Assembly: GCF_039542385.1 (NCBI RefSeq)
Contig: NZ_BAABIA010000008.1
Location: 186,001-250,000 of the forward strand
Length of the DNA stretch: 64,000 nt
Direction of reading: 5' to 3'
Origin: Prosthecobacter algae
GTDB taxonomy: Bacteria; Verrucomicrobiota; Verrucomicrobiia; Verrucomicrobiales; Verrucomicrobiaceae
Of this stretch, positions 1-8,870 are shown in pieces. Numbering within the stretch: position 1 is the stretch's first letter; every line of letters starts with the position of its first letter. Made by a program: the position numbers and the translations under genes. Under the pieces are notes generated by a model, which worked only from the letters and a program-made list of their open reading frames with translations, was not told where the DNA came from and made no database searches.

Positions 1-834
1 GATGAGGAGGTTCACGCCGCTGTCTTCCACACCGAGGTCGGCGAGGTAGGCTTTGGCTTCGTCTTCAGGCAGTTCGCCCAGCTCGCTCTCGATGGCGGCG
101 CTGACGACGGTGGCGCTGGCGGCGTGGGCGTGCTTCACATATTCGCGCACTTTGGCCACCTGGGGGTGTTTATCAGGGTTTTTGGAGGCTTCGGCCAGCT
201 CTTCTTCGGAGACGTTGCAGGCGTAAATGCAGGGCTTGCCGCTGAGGAGGAAGAAGCTTTTGAGAAGTTTCTTTTCTTCGTCGTTCAGCTCCAGCGTCAC
301 GGCGGGCTTCATGGCATCCAGGTGAGGCAGCAGCTTTTCGCAAAGGGCGTGTTCGGCCTGCGCTTCTTTGATGCCGCGCTTGGCGTCTTTATCGGTGCGG
401 GACTTGCGCTTGGAGACGCTGTCCATGTCGGCCAGGATGAGCTCGGTATTGATGACCTCGATGTCGCGGATGGGGTCCACGCTGCCGTCCACGTGGGTGA
501 TGTCGCCGCTTTCAAAGCAGCGGACGACGTGGACGATGGCGTCCACTTCGCGGATGTGGCTGAGGAATTTGTTGCCCAGGCCTTCGCCCTGGCTGGCACC
601 TTTGACGAGGCCAGCGATGTCCACAAACTCGATGGCCGCAGGCACCAGTTTCTGGGAGCCGCTGAGTTTAGAAAGCACCGCAAGGCGCTCATCCGGCACG
701 ACGACGACGCCCTGGTTGGGCTCGATGGTGCAGAAGGGATAGTTCGCAGCCTCCGCCTTGCGGGTGCGGGTGACAGCGTTGAAGAGGGTGGATTTGCCTA
801 CGTTGGGCAGGCCGACGATTCCAGCTTGGAGCAT
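1..834 (-). CDS. ychF: Redox/stress-related GTPase-family ATPase YchF (3' end outside window)
   Basis: This is an Obg-like P-loop NTPase that binds ribosomes; most characterised YchF/OLA1 proteins prefer ATP. The frame starts at an ATG whose complement lies at 832-834 and begins MLQAGIVGLPNVGKSTLF, which holds the G1 motif (GLPNVGKS, residues 8-15). The usual NKxD specificity motif is replaced by NVSE (in ACNVSEEEL), which is characteristic of YchF. The 278 residues seen reach position 1 without a stop; the family is about 365 residues, so the C-terminal TGS domain lies outside the window. A long open frame on the opposite strand over the same bases is a composition shadow. The identification is near certain. 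Confidence 0.95.
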   Translation of the reverse strand, partial: MLQAGIVGLPNVGKSTLFNAVTRTRKAEAANYPFCTIEPNQGVVVVPDERLAVLSKLSGSQKLVPAAIEFVDIAGLVKGASQGEGLGNKFLSHIREVDAIVHVVRCFESGDITHVDGSVDPIRDIEVINTELILADMDSVSKRKSRTDKDAKRGIKEAQAEHALCEKLLPHLDAMKPAVTLELNDEEKKLLKSFFLLSGKPCIYACNVSEEELAEASKNPDKHPQVAKVREYVKHAHAASATVVSAAIESELGELPEDEAKAYLADLGVEDSGVNLLI

Positions 835-1038
835 AAGGGCGCTGAGGATAGCGGTCTAAACCCCGCGTGCGAACGAAAAGTGGTGAGAAATGGGTGACGG
901 GACATTGCAGGCTGAAAACCAAATTTTGTATCCCCTGACTATCACTCGATTCCTCCGTGCAAATCTCCCGCTATTGAGACTTGCTCTCTTTTCCTTTGCT
1001 TCTAATTTGTAACAATTAAAGTGTAACGCTTTTTTACG

Positions 1039-1668
1039 ATGCCCACGCACACTGTACTTACGCCCCTGGTCTGGCAACAGACCTTGCGTGATACCGTGCA
1101 AAACCTTTTAAGAACGAAGGGCCAAGTGCTGCTATGCGTAACTGGAAAGTCAGGTTCTGGGAAATCGACTTTGGGAAAATTGATCCGAAAGAAAGGGCTG
1201 CCAGGAATCTCTCCACGAAAGATCGCAGTTATTGATGATGGCGTGCTGGCGGTACCTTTGTTGGGCATCTTCACTCGGCGCATCAAAAGCAAGACCCGGG
1301 AACGCGACGACCTGTTGCCTTTCCACCCCTACGTCCAGAAAAAGAAGCTGGTGGTCTATGTGAATTGCAAACCGGAACTGCGGGTAGCCCAGTGCGATGT
1401 CGTGCTGCGCCTACAGCTTCCCGAAGAAGAAAGGCAACGACGCCTGATCCAGCGAGACCACGATGGGGCAGAGCGCTTCCGCCGCACGCTGAACAGCAGC
1501 ACGGAAGTAGGTATTCAGGCGGATCATGTCTTTGACTTGTGCGTGGTGGAGGCTCATGATCTCTATCCGCAGCCCGCTGCCCAGCCTGTGTTTCCTACGC
1601 TGTCCCTGATCGTGAATGCAGGGCCGATGATCGCGAACTGGACATCGTGTGCAGCGGAATGCTGCTGA
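1039..1668 (+). CDS. P-loop NTPase, small-molecule-kinase-like, upstream of MBOAT gene
   Basis: A 209-residue soluble protein with a clear Walker A motif, GKSGSGKS (residues 36-43), preceded by a beta strand (VLLCVT), as in the uridine/adenylylsulfate/gluconate kinase folds. An LPEEERQRRLIQRD stretch resembles the lid region of such kinases. I do not recognise a specific substrate. It ends only three bases before the MBOAT gene and is co-directional with it and with the SGNH gene, so the three probably form one transcript devoted to modifying a surface polymer; that link is inference from position. The last ~30 residues are Cys/Trp-rich and look unconserved. The 205-bp gap upstream holds no feature I can name. 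Confidence 0.7.
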   Translation: MPTHTVLTPLVWQQTLRDTVQNLLRTKGQVLLCVTGKSGSGKSTLGKLIRKKGLPGISPRKIAVIDDGVLAVPLLGIFTRRIKSKTRERDDLLPFHPYVQKKKLVVYVNCKPELRVAQCDVVLRLQLPEEERQRRLIQRDHDGAERFRRTLNSSTEVGIQADHVFDLCVVEAHDLYPQPAAQPVFPTLSLIVNAGPMIANWTSCAAECC

Positions 1669-1671
1669 CAC

Positions 1672-3243
1672 ATGACCTTCACGTCCTGGCAATACGCCCT
1701 TTTCCTTCCCCTGGTGGTGCTGCTGTACTGGCCGCTGCCCCGGCTGGGGCGCATGGCCCTGCTGCTGGTGGCCAGCTACTTCTTTTATGGCATGTGGGAC
1801 CTGCGCTTTCTGGCGCTGCTCATGGCCTCCACGGGCATTGATTTTTTCTGCGCACGGTCGCTGGTCGGCATGCGGGAGGGTCGTGGGAAGATCCTCTTCA
1901 CCACGCTCGCCCCCCTGCTTTGGCTGGGCGGCTGCGCTTTCTTCGGCAAGGAGTACGTCAGCATCAGCCCCGCCAGCCTCATGGTGGCGGCAGCCTACCC
2001 AGTCCTTTTTGTACCCATCCATGAATGGCTCTGGACACGGGATGAGGCGGCCCGCCGCCGGGGTTTCCTGTGGCTGAGCATTCTGACGAACCTGGCGGTG
2101 CTGGGTTTCTTCAAGTATTTCGGCTTCTTTGCCGACAGCCTCGTCGCTCTCCTGGGTGCGGCAGGCATGGATCCAGGCTGGACGCTGCCACACATCATCC
2201 TGCCGGTGGCCATCTCCTTTTACACCTTCCAGTCCGTGGCTTACGCCGTGGATGTGTACCAAGGGAAAGTGCAGCCTGCGCCGGATCTGCTCACCTTTTC
2301 CGCTTACCTCGCCTTCTTCCCGCAGCTCGTCGCCGGCCCCATCGAGCGCCCCGCCATCTTCATGCCGCAGTTTACCAAAGCGGCCGTGTGGGAATGGGAG
2401 CACCTACACGCCGGGCTGCGCCTGCTGCTGGTGGGGGCCTTCAAGAAAATCTTCGTCGCCGACAATTGCGCCCTGGTGGCGAACTACGTCTTCAATCCTG
2501 GGGCCACCCCGAATGCGCCCTGGGCCCTGCTGGGCATCGTGGCCTTTGCCTTTCAGATTTACGGGGACTTTTCAGGCTACACGGATCTCGCACGTGGCTC
2601 TGCCCGGCTGCTGGGCATTCACCTGAGCATGAACTTCCGCTTTCCCTATTTGGCCACGGGGCCCTCGGACTTTTGGCAAAGGTGGCACATCACGCTTTCC
2701 AGTTGGTTCCGCGACTACGTGTACATCCCCCTGGGAGGAAACCGCGCCGGTCTGGCGCGCACGATCATCAACCTGTGGATCACCATGCTGCTCGCGGGTC
2801 TCTGGCATGGGGCGAGCTGGACCTTTGTCCTGTGGGGTGCCTACCACGCCGCCATGCAGACAGCTTATCGTGTGGTGCCATTCCTGGGCCGCCTGGAAAA
2901 GTCCACCTCCGGCCCGCGTCATGTCCTGGCCGTCGCCCTCATGTTCACACTCACACTTTTCGGCTGGGCCATCTTCCGCGCGCAGACCATGGGCCAGCTC
3001 GGCGTGTGGCTGCACGCCCTGACGATCTGGACCCCAGGAGAGGACTGGACCAAACCAGCCCTCTGGCTGCTGCTGCACATCGTGCCGCTCATCCTCCTGC
3101 AACTGGCCACGCTAAAACCCCGCGATGAAGCTGAACTGGGCCGCCTGCCCTGGATCGCTCGCGGGGCCGTCTTTTTCCTCCTCTTTGTCGCCTTCGTCAG
3201 CTCCGTCGCTTCCGAGCAGGAGTTCATCTACTTCCAGTTCTAA
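1672..3243 (+). CDS. MBOAT-family O-acyltransferase, AlgI-like
   Basis: Membrane-bound O-acyltransferase of 523 residues with about ten hydrophobic segments, starting MTFTSWQYALFLPL as AlgI-type proteins do. Family landmarks are in order: GFFKYFGFF (~145), QLVAGPIERP (218-227), QIYGDFSGYTDLARG (295-309), FWQRWHITLSSWFRDYVYIP (334-353) and the catalytic-region histidine in AGLWHGASW (H379). AlgI and DltB relatives move an acyl group across the inner membrane to a polysaccharide or teichoic acid. The next gene encodes a membrane-anchored SGNH protein, the usual periplasmic partner that attaches the acetyl group (AlgJ/AlgX/DltD-like). The polymer acetylated is not identifiable from the sequence. 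Confidence 0.93.
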   Translation: MTFTSWQYALFLPLVVLLYWPLPRLGRMALLLVASYFFYGMWDLRFLALLMASTGIDFFCARSLVGMREGRGKILFTTLAPLLWLGGCAFFGKEYVSISPASLMVAAAYPVLFVPIHEWLWTRDEAARRRGFLWLSILTNLAVLGFFKYFGFFADSLVALLGAAGMDPGWTLPHIILPVAISFYTFQSVAYAVDVYQGKVQPAPDLLTFSAYLAFFPQLVAGPIERPAIFMPQFTKAAVWEWEHLHAGLRLLLVGAFKKIFVADNCALVANYVFNPGATPNAPWALLGIVAFAFQIYGDFSGYTDLARGSARLLGIHLSMNFRFPYLATGPSDFWQRWHITLSSWFRDYVYIPLGGNRAGLARTIINLWITMLLAGLWHGASWTFVLWGAYHAAMQTAYRVVPFLGRLEKSTSGPRHVLAVALMFTLTLFGWAIFRAQTMGQLGVWLHALTIWTPGEDWTKPALWLLLHIVPLILLQLATLKPRDEAELGRLPWIARGAVFFLLFVAFVSSVASEQEFIYFQF

Positions 3244-3253
3244 CCGTCAAACG

Positions 3254-4249
3254 ATGCGCGCCTTTACCCGCAGCTTTCTCCTGTTCGTCACGATCCTCAT
3301 CGGGGCAGAACTGGTCACGCGTTTCTGCTTTGTGAAAACGATGGAGGGCCGCTTCGACTACGGCTACCATCCCACCGCCGGCTTTTACGAAACCGACGAC
3401 GGCCAGGTGGAGCTGCAGCGCAGCGGTGGCCGTCGTTTTTTCCCGCAGTCTTTCCCGAAGACGCGGCCTAACGGCAAGTATCGGGTCATGGTCATTGGCG
3501 ATTCCGTGGCACGTGGCAAAAGCGTGGAACTCTCCTACACGGGCCAGCTTGAAAAGGAACTGCGTGCGCAAGGCATCCAGGCCGAGTGCTTCAACCTCGC
3601 TCTCCCCGGCTTCGGCTCGCGCCGCAAGGACCTGGTCCTGCAGCAAGTCATGAACTACCAGCCGGATCTCGTGATCCTGCACGTGGGGGCCACCAATGAA
3701 TACGAAGACGAACGCGAGTGGCGCCGCCGCACGGACTTCAACAGTCCGCACCCGAAGAACTGGCTCATGCGATCCCTAGTGCTGCGGCAGTTTTATGAAA
3801 TGAAGACGGAAAAGCTTTACTGGCAGTGGCTGCCCCTGGCCGTGCGCAACCAGGGCGGCGGCACCGGTGATGCTGATGCGGAACTGCGAGCCTCAGCCGA
3901 TGAGGCCACCCAAAAGGCCTGGCAAGCCCAAGTGGAAAGCGTGACCGCCCAGGGCGTGCAGCGTCTGCAGGCCGCAGGCATCCACGTCCTGCTGGTGACC
4001 CAGGCCACCCGCAAGAAGGCCGCCGATGGCAGCTATCTCCTCGATGACAGCGCCGTGGATGTCTGGACCACCCGCCTCCTCGGCCCCACCGTCGCGAAGC
4101 TGCCGATGAAGTCCGTCTTCACTCCCGAACAAATTTCCACTCTCTACTCCGACTCCAGCCACGTCCGCCCCGAAGGCCACACCCTCATCGCCCAGGGCAT
4201 CGTACCGATCTTGAAGGAAAAGGGGTGGCTGCCGGCCTCCGCGCAGTAG
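3254..4249 (+). CDS. Membrane-anchored SGNH/GDSL-like hydrolase, probable O-acetyltransferase partner
   Basis: A 331-residue protein starting MRAFTRSFLLFVTIL; the N-terminal hydrophobic segment looks like an uncleaved anchor. I chose this ATG (3254) over an upstream in-frame start that would overlap the MBOAT gene by ~120 bp and add a Ser-rich nonsense leader. The SGNH blocks are visible: IGDS (S84, nucleophile), LALPGFG (~115-121), GATNE (N148) and DSSH (D300, H303). It follows the MBOAT gene by 10 bp. By analogy with AlgJ/AlgX/DltD pairs it probably transfers acetyl groups to an exported polymer in the periplasm; a simple esterase is the alternative. Confidence 0.85.
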   Translation: MRAFTRSFLLFVTILIGAELVTRFCFVKTMEGRFDYGYHPTAGFYETDDGQVELQRSGGRRFFPQSFPKTRPNGKYRVMVIGDSVARGKSVELSYTGQLEKELRAQGIQAECFNLALPGFGSRRKDLVLQQVMNYQPDLVILHVGATNEYEDEREWRRRTDFNSPHPKNWLMRSLVLRQFYEMKTEKLYWQWLPLAVRNQGGGTGDADAELRASADEATQKAWQAQVESVTAQGVQRLQAAGIHVLLVTQATRKKAADGSYLLDDSAVDVWTTRLLGPTVAKLPMKSVFTPEQISTLYSDSSHVRPEGHTLIAQGIVPILKEKGWLPASAQ

Positions 4250-4466
4250 CATACCCGGAAGAAAGTTGCCCTGTCGCGCCTAACCAAAAGGCATGCCAAA
4301 GAATGTCCACAACAGCCGCGAATGTCTCTCGTTCAGAGCCTTTCAAATGGGCGAAAAGCTGAAGATTCTTCCAATTTTACACCGCCTGGCAGTTTTCTAC
4401 AAATCCCGCTTCTCCCTGACGTTTTGTCTTTTCCCAAAGATCGACTCCTGTATCAATCTCCATCGC

Positions 4467-5654
4467 ATGAAACTCGCCACCCTTCTCACCACCGGCCTTT
4501 TGGCTGCCAGCAGCCTCTGCGCGGCAGATACCGTCAAGCTCACCCGCATCTATGAGAAGCTGGAGACGAAATTTCCCATCGCCGTCATCATCCCGCCGGA
4601 TGGCAGCCAGCGCGAGTTTCTGGCCCTTCAGCGTGGTCAGATCCTGATCCTCCCCAAGGACGAGCAGGCCAGCGAAGCCAAGACCTTCCTGGACCTGAGC
4701 ACACGCGGCATGGAGGCGGATAACGGCAAGTTTGAAGAAGGTCTCAACGGCCTGGCCTTTCACCCGAAGTATAAGGACAACGGTCTGTTTTACCTCTGCT
4801 ACACCCAGCAGAAGCCGAAGCGCCTCGTCGTCAGCGAAATGAAGGTCAGCGCAGATGCAGATAAGGCCGATCCTGCAAGCGAACGCGTGCTGCTGGAGAT
4901 CCCGCTCATCAACTGGAACCACCACGGCGGCAACATCCTCTTTGGTCCCGATGGCTACCTCTACATCGGTGTGGGCGATACCTCCAAGCGCAATGACGAG
5001 CAGCGCATGGCCCAGCTAAACGCCGTGCTGGTGGGCAAAGTGCTGCGCATTGACGTGAACAGCCGCGAGTTCCACAACGCTTACGGTATCCCTGCCGACA
5101 ATCCTTTTGCAGACGGCGTCAATGCCCAGCCTCAAGTCTATGCCTATGGTATCCGCAACCCTTGGGGCATGTACTTCGATGCCAAGGACCGCCTGTGGCT
5201 GGCCGATGTGGGCCAGGACCTGTGGGAAGAGATCAACTGGATCACCAAAGGTGGCAACTACGGCTGGAGCTTCCGCGAAGGTTCCCGCCCGTTCCCCCTG
5301 CGCCAGGACGCCCCGGCTGCCGAGGCCAAACTCATTGACCCTATCTTTGAATACAACCACGGCGAAGGTCTCAGCATCACCGGCGGCATTGTTTACACTG
5401 GCAAAGCTCTGCCTGAACTCACAGGCAGCTACGTCTATGGCGATTTTGTCATTGGCAAAATCTGGGGCCTCAAGACCGACGACGCAGGCAAGGTGGAAAG
5501 CAACACCCTGCTCTACACCAGCCCGCAGACACCAGCCGACAATCCGAAGAAAAAGCCGAGCGTTCTCGTCAAGCCCACCGCCTTCTCTGCCGATGCTGAA
5601 GGCGAAATGCTGGTGCTCGACTGGAACGGTGCGATCTACCGCCTGAGCAAGTAA
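4467..5654 (+). CDS. Secreted PQQ-dependent sugar dehydrogenase-family beta-propeller (GSDH)
   Basis: A 395-residue exported protein; the start at 4467 gives a clean signal peptide (MKLATLLTTGLLAASSLCAA), whereas the in-frame upstream extension to 4293 lacks any such feature. Glucose/sorbosone dehydrogenase propeller motifs are present: EGLNGLAFHP, NHHGGNILFGPDGYLYIGVG, GIRNPWG, DVGQDLWEEIN and GNYGWSFREG. This family oxidises aldoses with PQQ in the periplasm, although several members in this phylum have no proven activity. It lies 30 bp upstream of the aldolase-like gene and may be co-transcribed with it. Substrate not deducible. Confidence 0.88.
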   Translation: MKLATLLTTGLLAASSLCAADTVKLTRIYEKLETKFPIAVIIPPDGSQREFLALQRGQILILPKDEQASEAKTFLDLSTRGMEADNGKFEEGLNGLAFHPKYKDNGLFYLCYTQQKPKRLVVSEMKVSADADKADPASERVLLEIPLINWNHHGGNILFGPDGYLYIGVGDTSKRNDEQRMAQLNAVLVGKVLRIDVNSREFHNAYGIPADNPFADGVNAQPQVYAYGIRNPWGMYFDAKDRLWLADVGQDLWEEINWITKGGNYGWSFREGSRPFPLRQDAPAAEAKLIDPIFEYNHGEGLSITGGIVYTGKALPELTGSYVYGDFVIGKIWGLKTDDAGKVESNTLLYTSPQTPADNPKKKPSVLVKPTAFSADAEGEMLVLDWNGAIYRLSK

Positions 5655-5684
5655 CTGCCCCTTTTGCCCCCTGACTTTTTCCCC

Positions 5685-6815
5685 ATGCGCGAGCTGATCT
5701 CCAATCCCGCCGACCTCAAGCCCACCACCCCCTGGCACGACACCGTCTGGGCCTACACGCCCGAAGAATCCCTGGTGGATCATACCACCAAGGCCCGCCT
5801 CTGCGTGGCCACCCTATTGCCGTTCAAGGATCGCCAGCCGGACTGGGAAGGCTTTTCCAAAAGCGTGCGCTGGATGCAGCAGTGCGGCGATTATTATGGC
5901 GTGGAGATGGTCTTCGTTCTGAATGCAGACACCGGTTACATCTTTGACCTCAGCAACGAGCTGTATGCCGAGGTTCTAAAGCGGTTCCGCGCAGAATTCC
6001 CCAACCAAAAGTTCATCGCCGGCATCACCGCACGCGGAGCGGAAAAGGATGAGGTGTTCAAAGCGGAGCGCTACTGGCCGCTGCTGGACATCGCCCAAAG
6101 CCACGACAATGGCGAGATGATGATCATGACCTCCCGCCTGCTGAATCTGCTGGCACCGGAGGCCCGCCGCGATGCCTACTTTGAGATTGCGGAGCACATC
6201 ACGCACCCAGCCATCGCCCACGCACTGGAGCCCTCCTTTGTCTCCTGGGCCAGCCCGTATGAGCCATGGCTGCTGCATGAGATCGCCAATCACCCAAAAT
6301 ATGTTGGCGGAAAAATCAGCACGCTGGATGAACCGCACTTCCTTTACTGGGCGGCCATGTGCAAGGACCTGAAGCTGCCCTTTGCCCCCCACAGTGGCGA
6401 CGACTACGGCATCCCCACGGCCATCCGCCTGGGCTTGCCCCTGCTCATCGGGGCCGGCGTCAGCGCCTGCCCGCTCATCGCCGCTGCACGTGACATGTGG
6501 TTGCTCGACAGCGTGACGGACAAGAAATTCAAGACCGGTACCGGCCGCTTTGACACCAATGTGTACAAGCTGTTTGAGGCCTTCCAGTCCTTTGAAGACC
6601 TCGTCTTCCGCCTGGATGACCGGATGAGTGCTGCCCCCTACAAACACAGCACCGCCCACGTCCTCCATCATCTCGGCCTCATCGCAGCCCCGGAGTCACA
6701 TCCCGATTGCAAAGATGTGCGCGGCCCTGATGAAGCCCTCCGGATGGAGGAGGCTATGCGCCGCCCTCTGCGGGTGGCGAAGCGCCTGGGAATTCCTTAC
6801 TTCGAGAGAAAGTAA
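5685..6815 (+). CDS. Dihydrodipicolinate synthase (DHDPS/NAL)-family aldolase-like protein
   Basis: A 376-residue cytosolic protein counted from the ATG at 5685 (a TTG seven codons earlier is less likely). The N-terminal VATLLPFKDRQPDWEGFSKS stretch matches the opening of class I DHDPS/N-acetylneuraminate lyase barrels, and YVGGKISTLDEP supplies a lysine (K210) where the family forms its Schiff base. FIAGITARG resembles the second glycine-rich strand. It is longer than typical DHDPS (~290 residues), with an extra C-terminal region (residues ~290-376). It is therefore probably a sugar-acid or keto-acid lyase rather than a lysine-biosynthesis enzyme. A strong terminator follows immediately. Confidence 0.72.
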   Translation: MRELISNPADLKPTTPWHDTVWAYTPEESLVDHTTKARLCVATLLPFKDRQPDWEGFSKSVRWMQQCGDYYGVEMVFVLNADTGYIFDLSNELYAEVLKRFRAEFPNQKFIAGITARGAEKDEVFKAERYWPLLDIAQSHDNGEMMIMTSRLLNLLAPEARRDAYFEIAEHITHPAIAHALEPSFVSWASPYEPWLLHEIANHPKYVGGKISTLDEPHFLYWAAMCKDLKLPFAPHSGDDYGIPTAIRLGLPLLIGAGVSACPLIAAARDMWLLDSVTDKKFKTGTGRFDTNVYKLFEAFQSFEDLVFRLDDRMSAAPYKHSTAHVLHHLGLIAAPESHPDCKDVRGPDEALRMEEAMRRPLRVAKRLGIPYFERK

Positions 6816-6836
6816 AATTAGGCTGAGCATTTCAAG

Positions 6837-6876
6837 AGCTGCATCCACCGCCTTTGGTTGGATGCAGCTTTTTTGT
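6837..6876 (+). terminator. Rho-independent terminator
   Basis: Perfect 11-bp inverted repeat, AGCTGCATCCA (6837-6847) pairing with TGGATGCAGCT (6859-6869), with an 11-nt loop and then a run of T. It ends the transcript of the aldolase-like gene and separates it from the convergent peptidase gene. Confidence 0.9.
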
Positions 6877-6959
6877 TTTGGGCGACTGGGCTCGGAGGAT
6901 CGCTCTCAGCAGGGTTGAACAAGGCGACATCTTGCCAGTCTGTGAGCCCGGATCCTTGC

Positions 6960-8762
6960 TCAGGCGCGGGGCAGCTTCTCGTAGGCCTCCAGGGTCGGGG
7001 TGATGGCCTGCAAAGCCGTCGCCCAAAACTCTGGCGAGGTCAGATCGGCCCCCAGGGTCTGGCGGGCGACTTCTTCGCAGGTGGCACTGCCTGTCGCTGC
7101 GAGGAAAGCCTCATAACGTGGAAGAAAGCTCGCCCCCTCAGCCTTGAAGCGGGCAAAAAGCGCCTGACTGAGCAGGTAGCCAAACACATACGGGAAGTTA
7201 TAAAATGACACGCCCGTGATGAAGAAGTGCATCTTCGAGGCCCAAAACAGCGGATCGGTTCCACCAGGCAGCAGGGTGTCGCCATAAAGCTTGGCCTGCG
7301 CCTGATCCATGAGTTCGCCAAGGCGGGTGACGGAGATTTCCCAGGCGGCACGCTCCGAGTAGAACGCCTTCTCAAACTCGTAGCGCATGGGGATGTTCAC
7401 GAGGTAAGCGTGGGCGCGAAGCATTTCCTGATCCAGCAGGTAGGCCTTGGTCGCCGGGGTCAGGCCAGGGTCGCTCATGAGACCATCCAGGAGGATCATC
7501 TCGCCAAAGTTGGAGGCCGTCTCAGCGAGGGTCATTGGGTAGCTGGCGGCGAAGGAACGGGCCGGGCGCAGGACACAAGAGTGCCAAGCATGGCCGGCCT
7601 CATGGGCCAGCGTAACCATGTCATGCACCGTGCCATGCCAGGTCATGTAAACACGCTCTTCATGGCGCAGCAGAGAACCCGTGCAAAAAGCACCAGGGCG
7701 CTTGCCAGCCCGTGGCTGGGCCTCAATCCAGCGCTGCTTCAGCATGTCGCGAAAGTACTGGCCCAGGGCAGGATAGGCGGTGCTGAAAGCACGCTCCACC
7801 GTGGAGCAGGCATCGTCCCAGGTCAGCGGTTTTTCGTCGGGGGCCTTCACCTGGGGAGCCTCCAAATCAAAGTAATGCAGCGCTGGCGTTCCTTGCAGAC
7901 GAGCCGCTGCCCGGATGGCCCGGCGTGGCAGTTCGATGTGCGTATGGATCGCCTCGAGCATCGCATCCAGCGAGGCACGGCTCATCGCCCCATCGAACAA
8001 CGGAGTGTCCAGAAAGTGCGAGATGCCACGACGTTCGTATAGGCTGAGGCGGGTGCCCGCGATGCCATTGAGCCCCGCAGCCAACGTATCCGCATGATCC
8101 AACCATGGTTTTTGCCCAGCATGGAAGGAGGCTTCGCGCAGACGGCGATCTGGATCCGACATCAGCGCACGCCTCCGCGCCATGGGCACAGATTCCACAT
8201 GGCCATCAGGAAAAGTCATGTCGAAGACCATCTTGCCCGTCAGCGTGTCATAAAGACGCCCCCAAGCATGGAGACCGTTGACATTAAGATCAGCCGCCAG
8301 GGATTCCAGGTCGCCCGGCATCTGCTGCCGCCCTTCCTCCCGCATGCGCCGCACAGCATGGCTGGCCCCCGCGAGAGAAGCATCGGTCAGCAGACGGTCG
8401 AAATCCGAATAGCTCAAGGCCGCCAAAGCAGACTGCAATGCAGCGCGCAGCTTGATGTTTTCGGCTTCCAAGGTGGAAATCCACGCTTCATCCGCCTTCA
8501 CGGCCTCATGGCTGGCATCATCGGCCGACAGACACCCAAGATAGGCCGAAAGGTGGCCCAGGCGATCTCCCAGGCTTTCATAGGCCACAAGGACCTGGGC
8601 GAGCGCTGGCACATCGCCGCCAACGATGGTGGCCTGCTGCTTCAGACCTTCGATGTCCCTCACCAAGGCCGATTTGAACTCAACGTAATCAGGGGCTGCG
8701 AAAGCGGAAAACCAAGATTCCAGAGACCAGCGATCCGGCGTGACGGGTGATGACGAAGACAT
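6960..8762 (-). CDS. pepF: M3-family oligoendopeptidase (PepF type)
   Basis: Zinc metallopeptidase of 600 residues with the M3 signature AHEAGHAWHS (HEAGH at 387-391) and a downstream glutamate region (LAETASNFGEM). The order of an N-terminal helical half (residues ~1-200) and a C-terminal catalytic half matches oligoendopeptidase F, as does the length. No signal peptide is visible, so it should degrade short peptides in the cytosol. It diverges from the COG0523 gene across a 108-bp gap that holds a large palindrome, so shared metal-responsive control is possible but unproven. Confidence 0.92.
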   Translation of the reverse strand: MSSSSPVTPDRWSLESWFSAFAAPDYVEFKSALVRDIEGLKQQATIVGGDVPALAQVLVAYESLGDRLGHLSAYLGCLSADDASHEAVKADEAWISTLEAENIKLRAALQSALAALSYSDFDRLLTDASLAGASHAVRRMREEGRQQMPGDLESLAADLNVNGLHAWGRLYDTLTGKMVFDMTFPDGHVESVPMARRRALMSDPDRRLREASFHAGQKPWLDHADTLAAGLNGIAGTRLSLYERRGISHFLDTPLFDGAMSRASLDAMLEAIHTHIELPRRAIRAAARLQGTPALHYFDLEAPQVKAPDEKPLTWDDACSTVERAFSTAYPALGQYFRDMLKQRWIEAQPRAGKRPGAFCTGSLLRHEERVYMTWHGTVHDMVTLAHEAGHAWHSCVLRPARSFAASYPMTLAETASNFGEMILLDGLMSDPGLTPATKAYLLDQEMLRAHAYLVNIPMRYEFEKAFYSERAAWEISVTRLGELMDQAQAKLYGDTLLPGGTDPLFWASKMHFFITGVSFYNFPYVFGYLLSQALFARFKAEGASFLPRYEAFLAATGSATCEEVARQTLGADLTSPEFWATALQAITPTLEAYEKLPRA

Positions 8763-8838
8763 GAGGCCTGTTAGCGCATTTCAATACCTTGTCCAGCAGG
8801 CTGGAAGCGGACCTGGCTCAGGATAGCATTTGCCAAAC

Positions 8839-8867
8839 CTTATAATGCAATTTATTTGCATTATAAG
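8839..8867. promoter_or_regulatory. Perfect 12-bp inverted repeat, candidate Zur-type operator
   Basis: CTTATAATGCAA (8839-8850) and TTGCATTATAAG (8856-8867) are perfect inverted repeats around a 5-base centre. A consensus -10 box TATAAT (8841-8846) lies inside the left arm. The element ends three bases before the ATG of the COG0523 gene, so a bound repressor would block both polymerase and ribosome. Length and AT-rich symmetry resemble Fur-family (Zur) sites, and COG0523 genes are often Zur-controlled. The assignment to Zur is inference. Confidence 0.65.
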
Positions 8868-8870
8868 CAC

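Noticed and set aside
124..897. Plus-strand open frame of 257 codons
   Set aside because: It is antisense to ychF, whose protein carries all family motifs; the Gly/Val/Phe-rich translation is a typical high-GC shadow.
4293..4466. N-terminal extension of the sugar dehydrogenase-like protein
   Set aside because: The start at 4467 gives a proper signal peptide; the extension would bury it.
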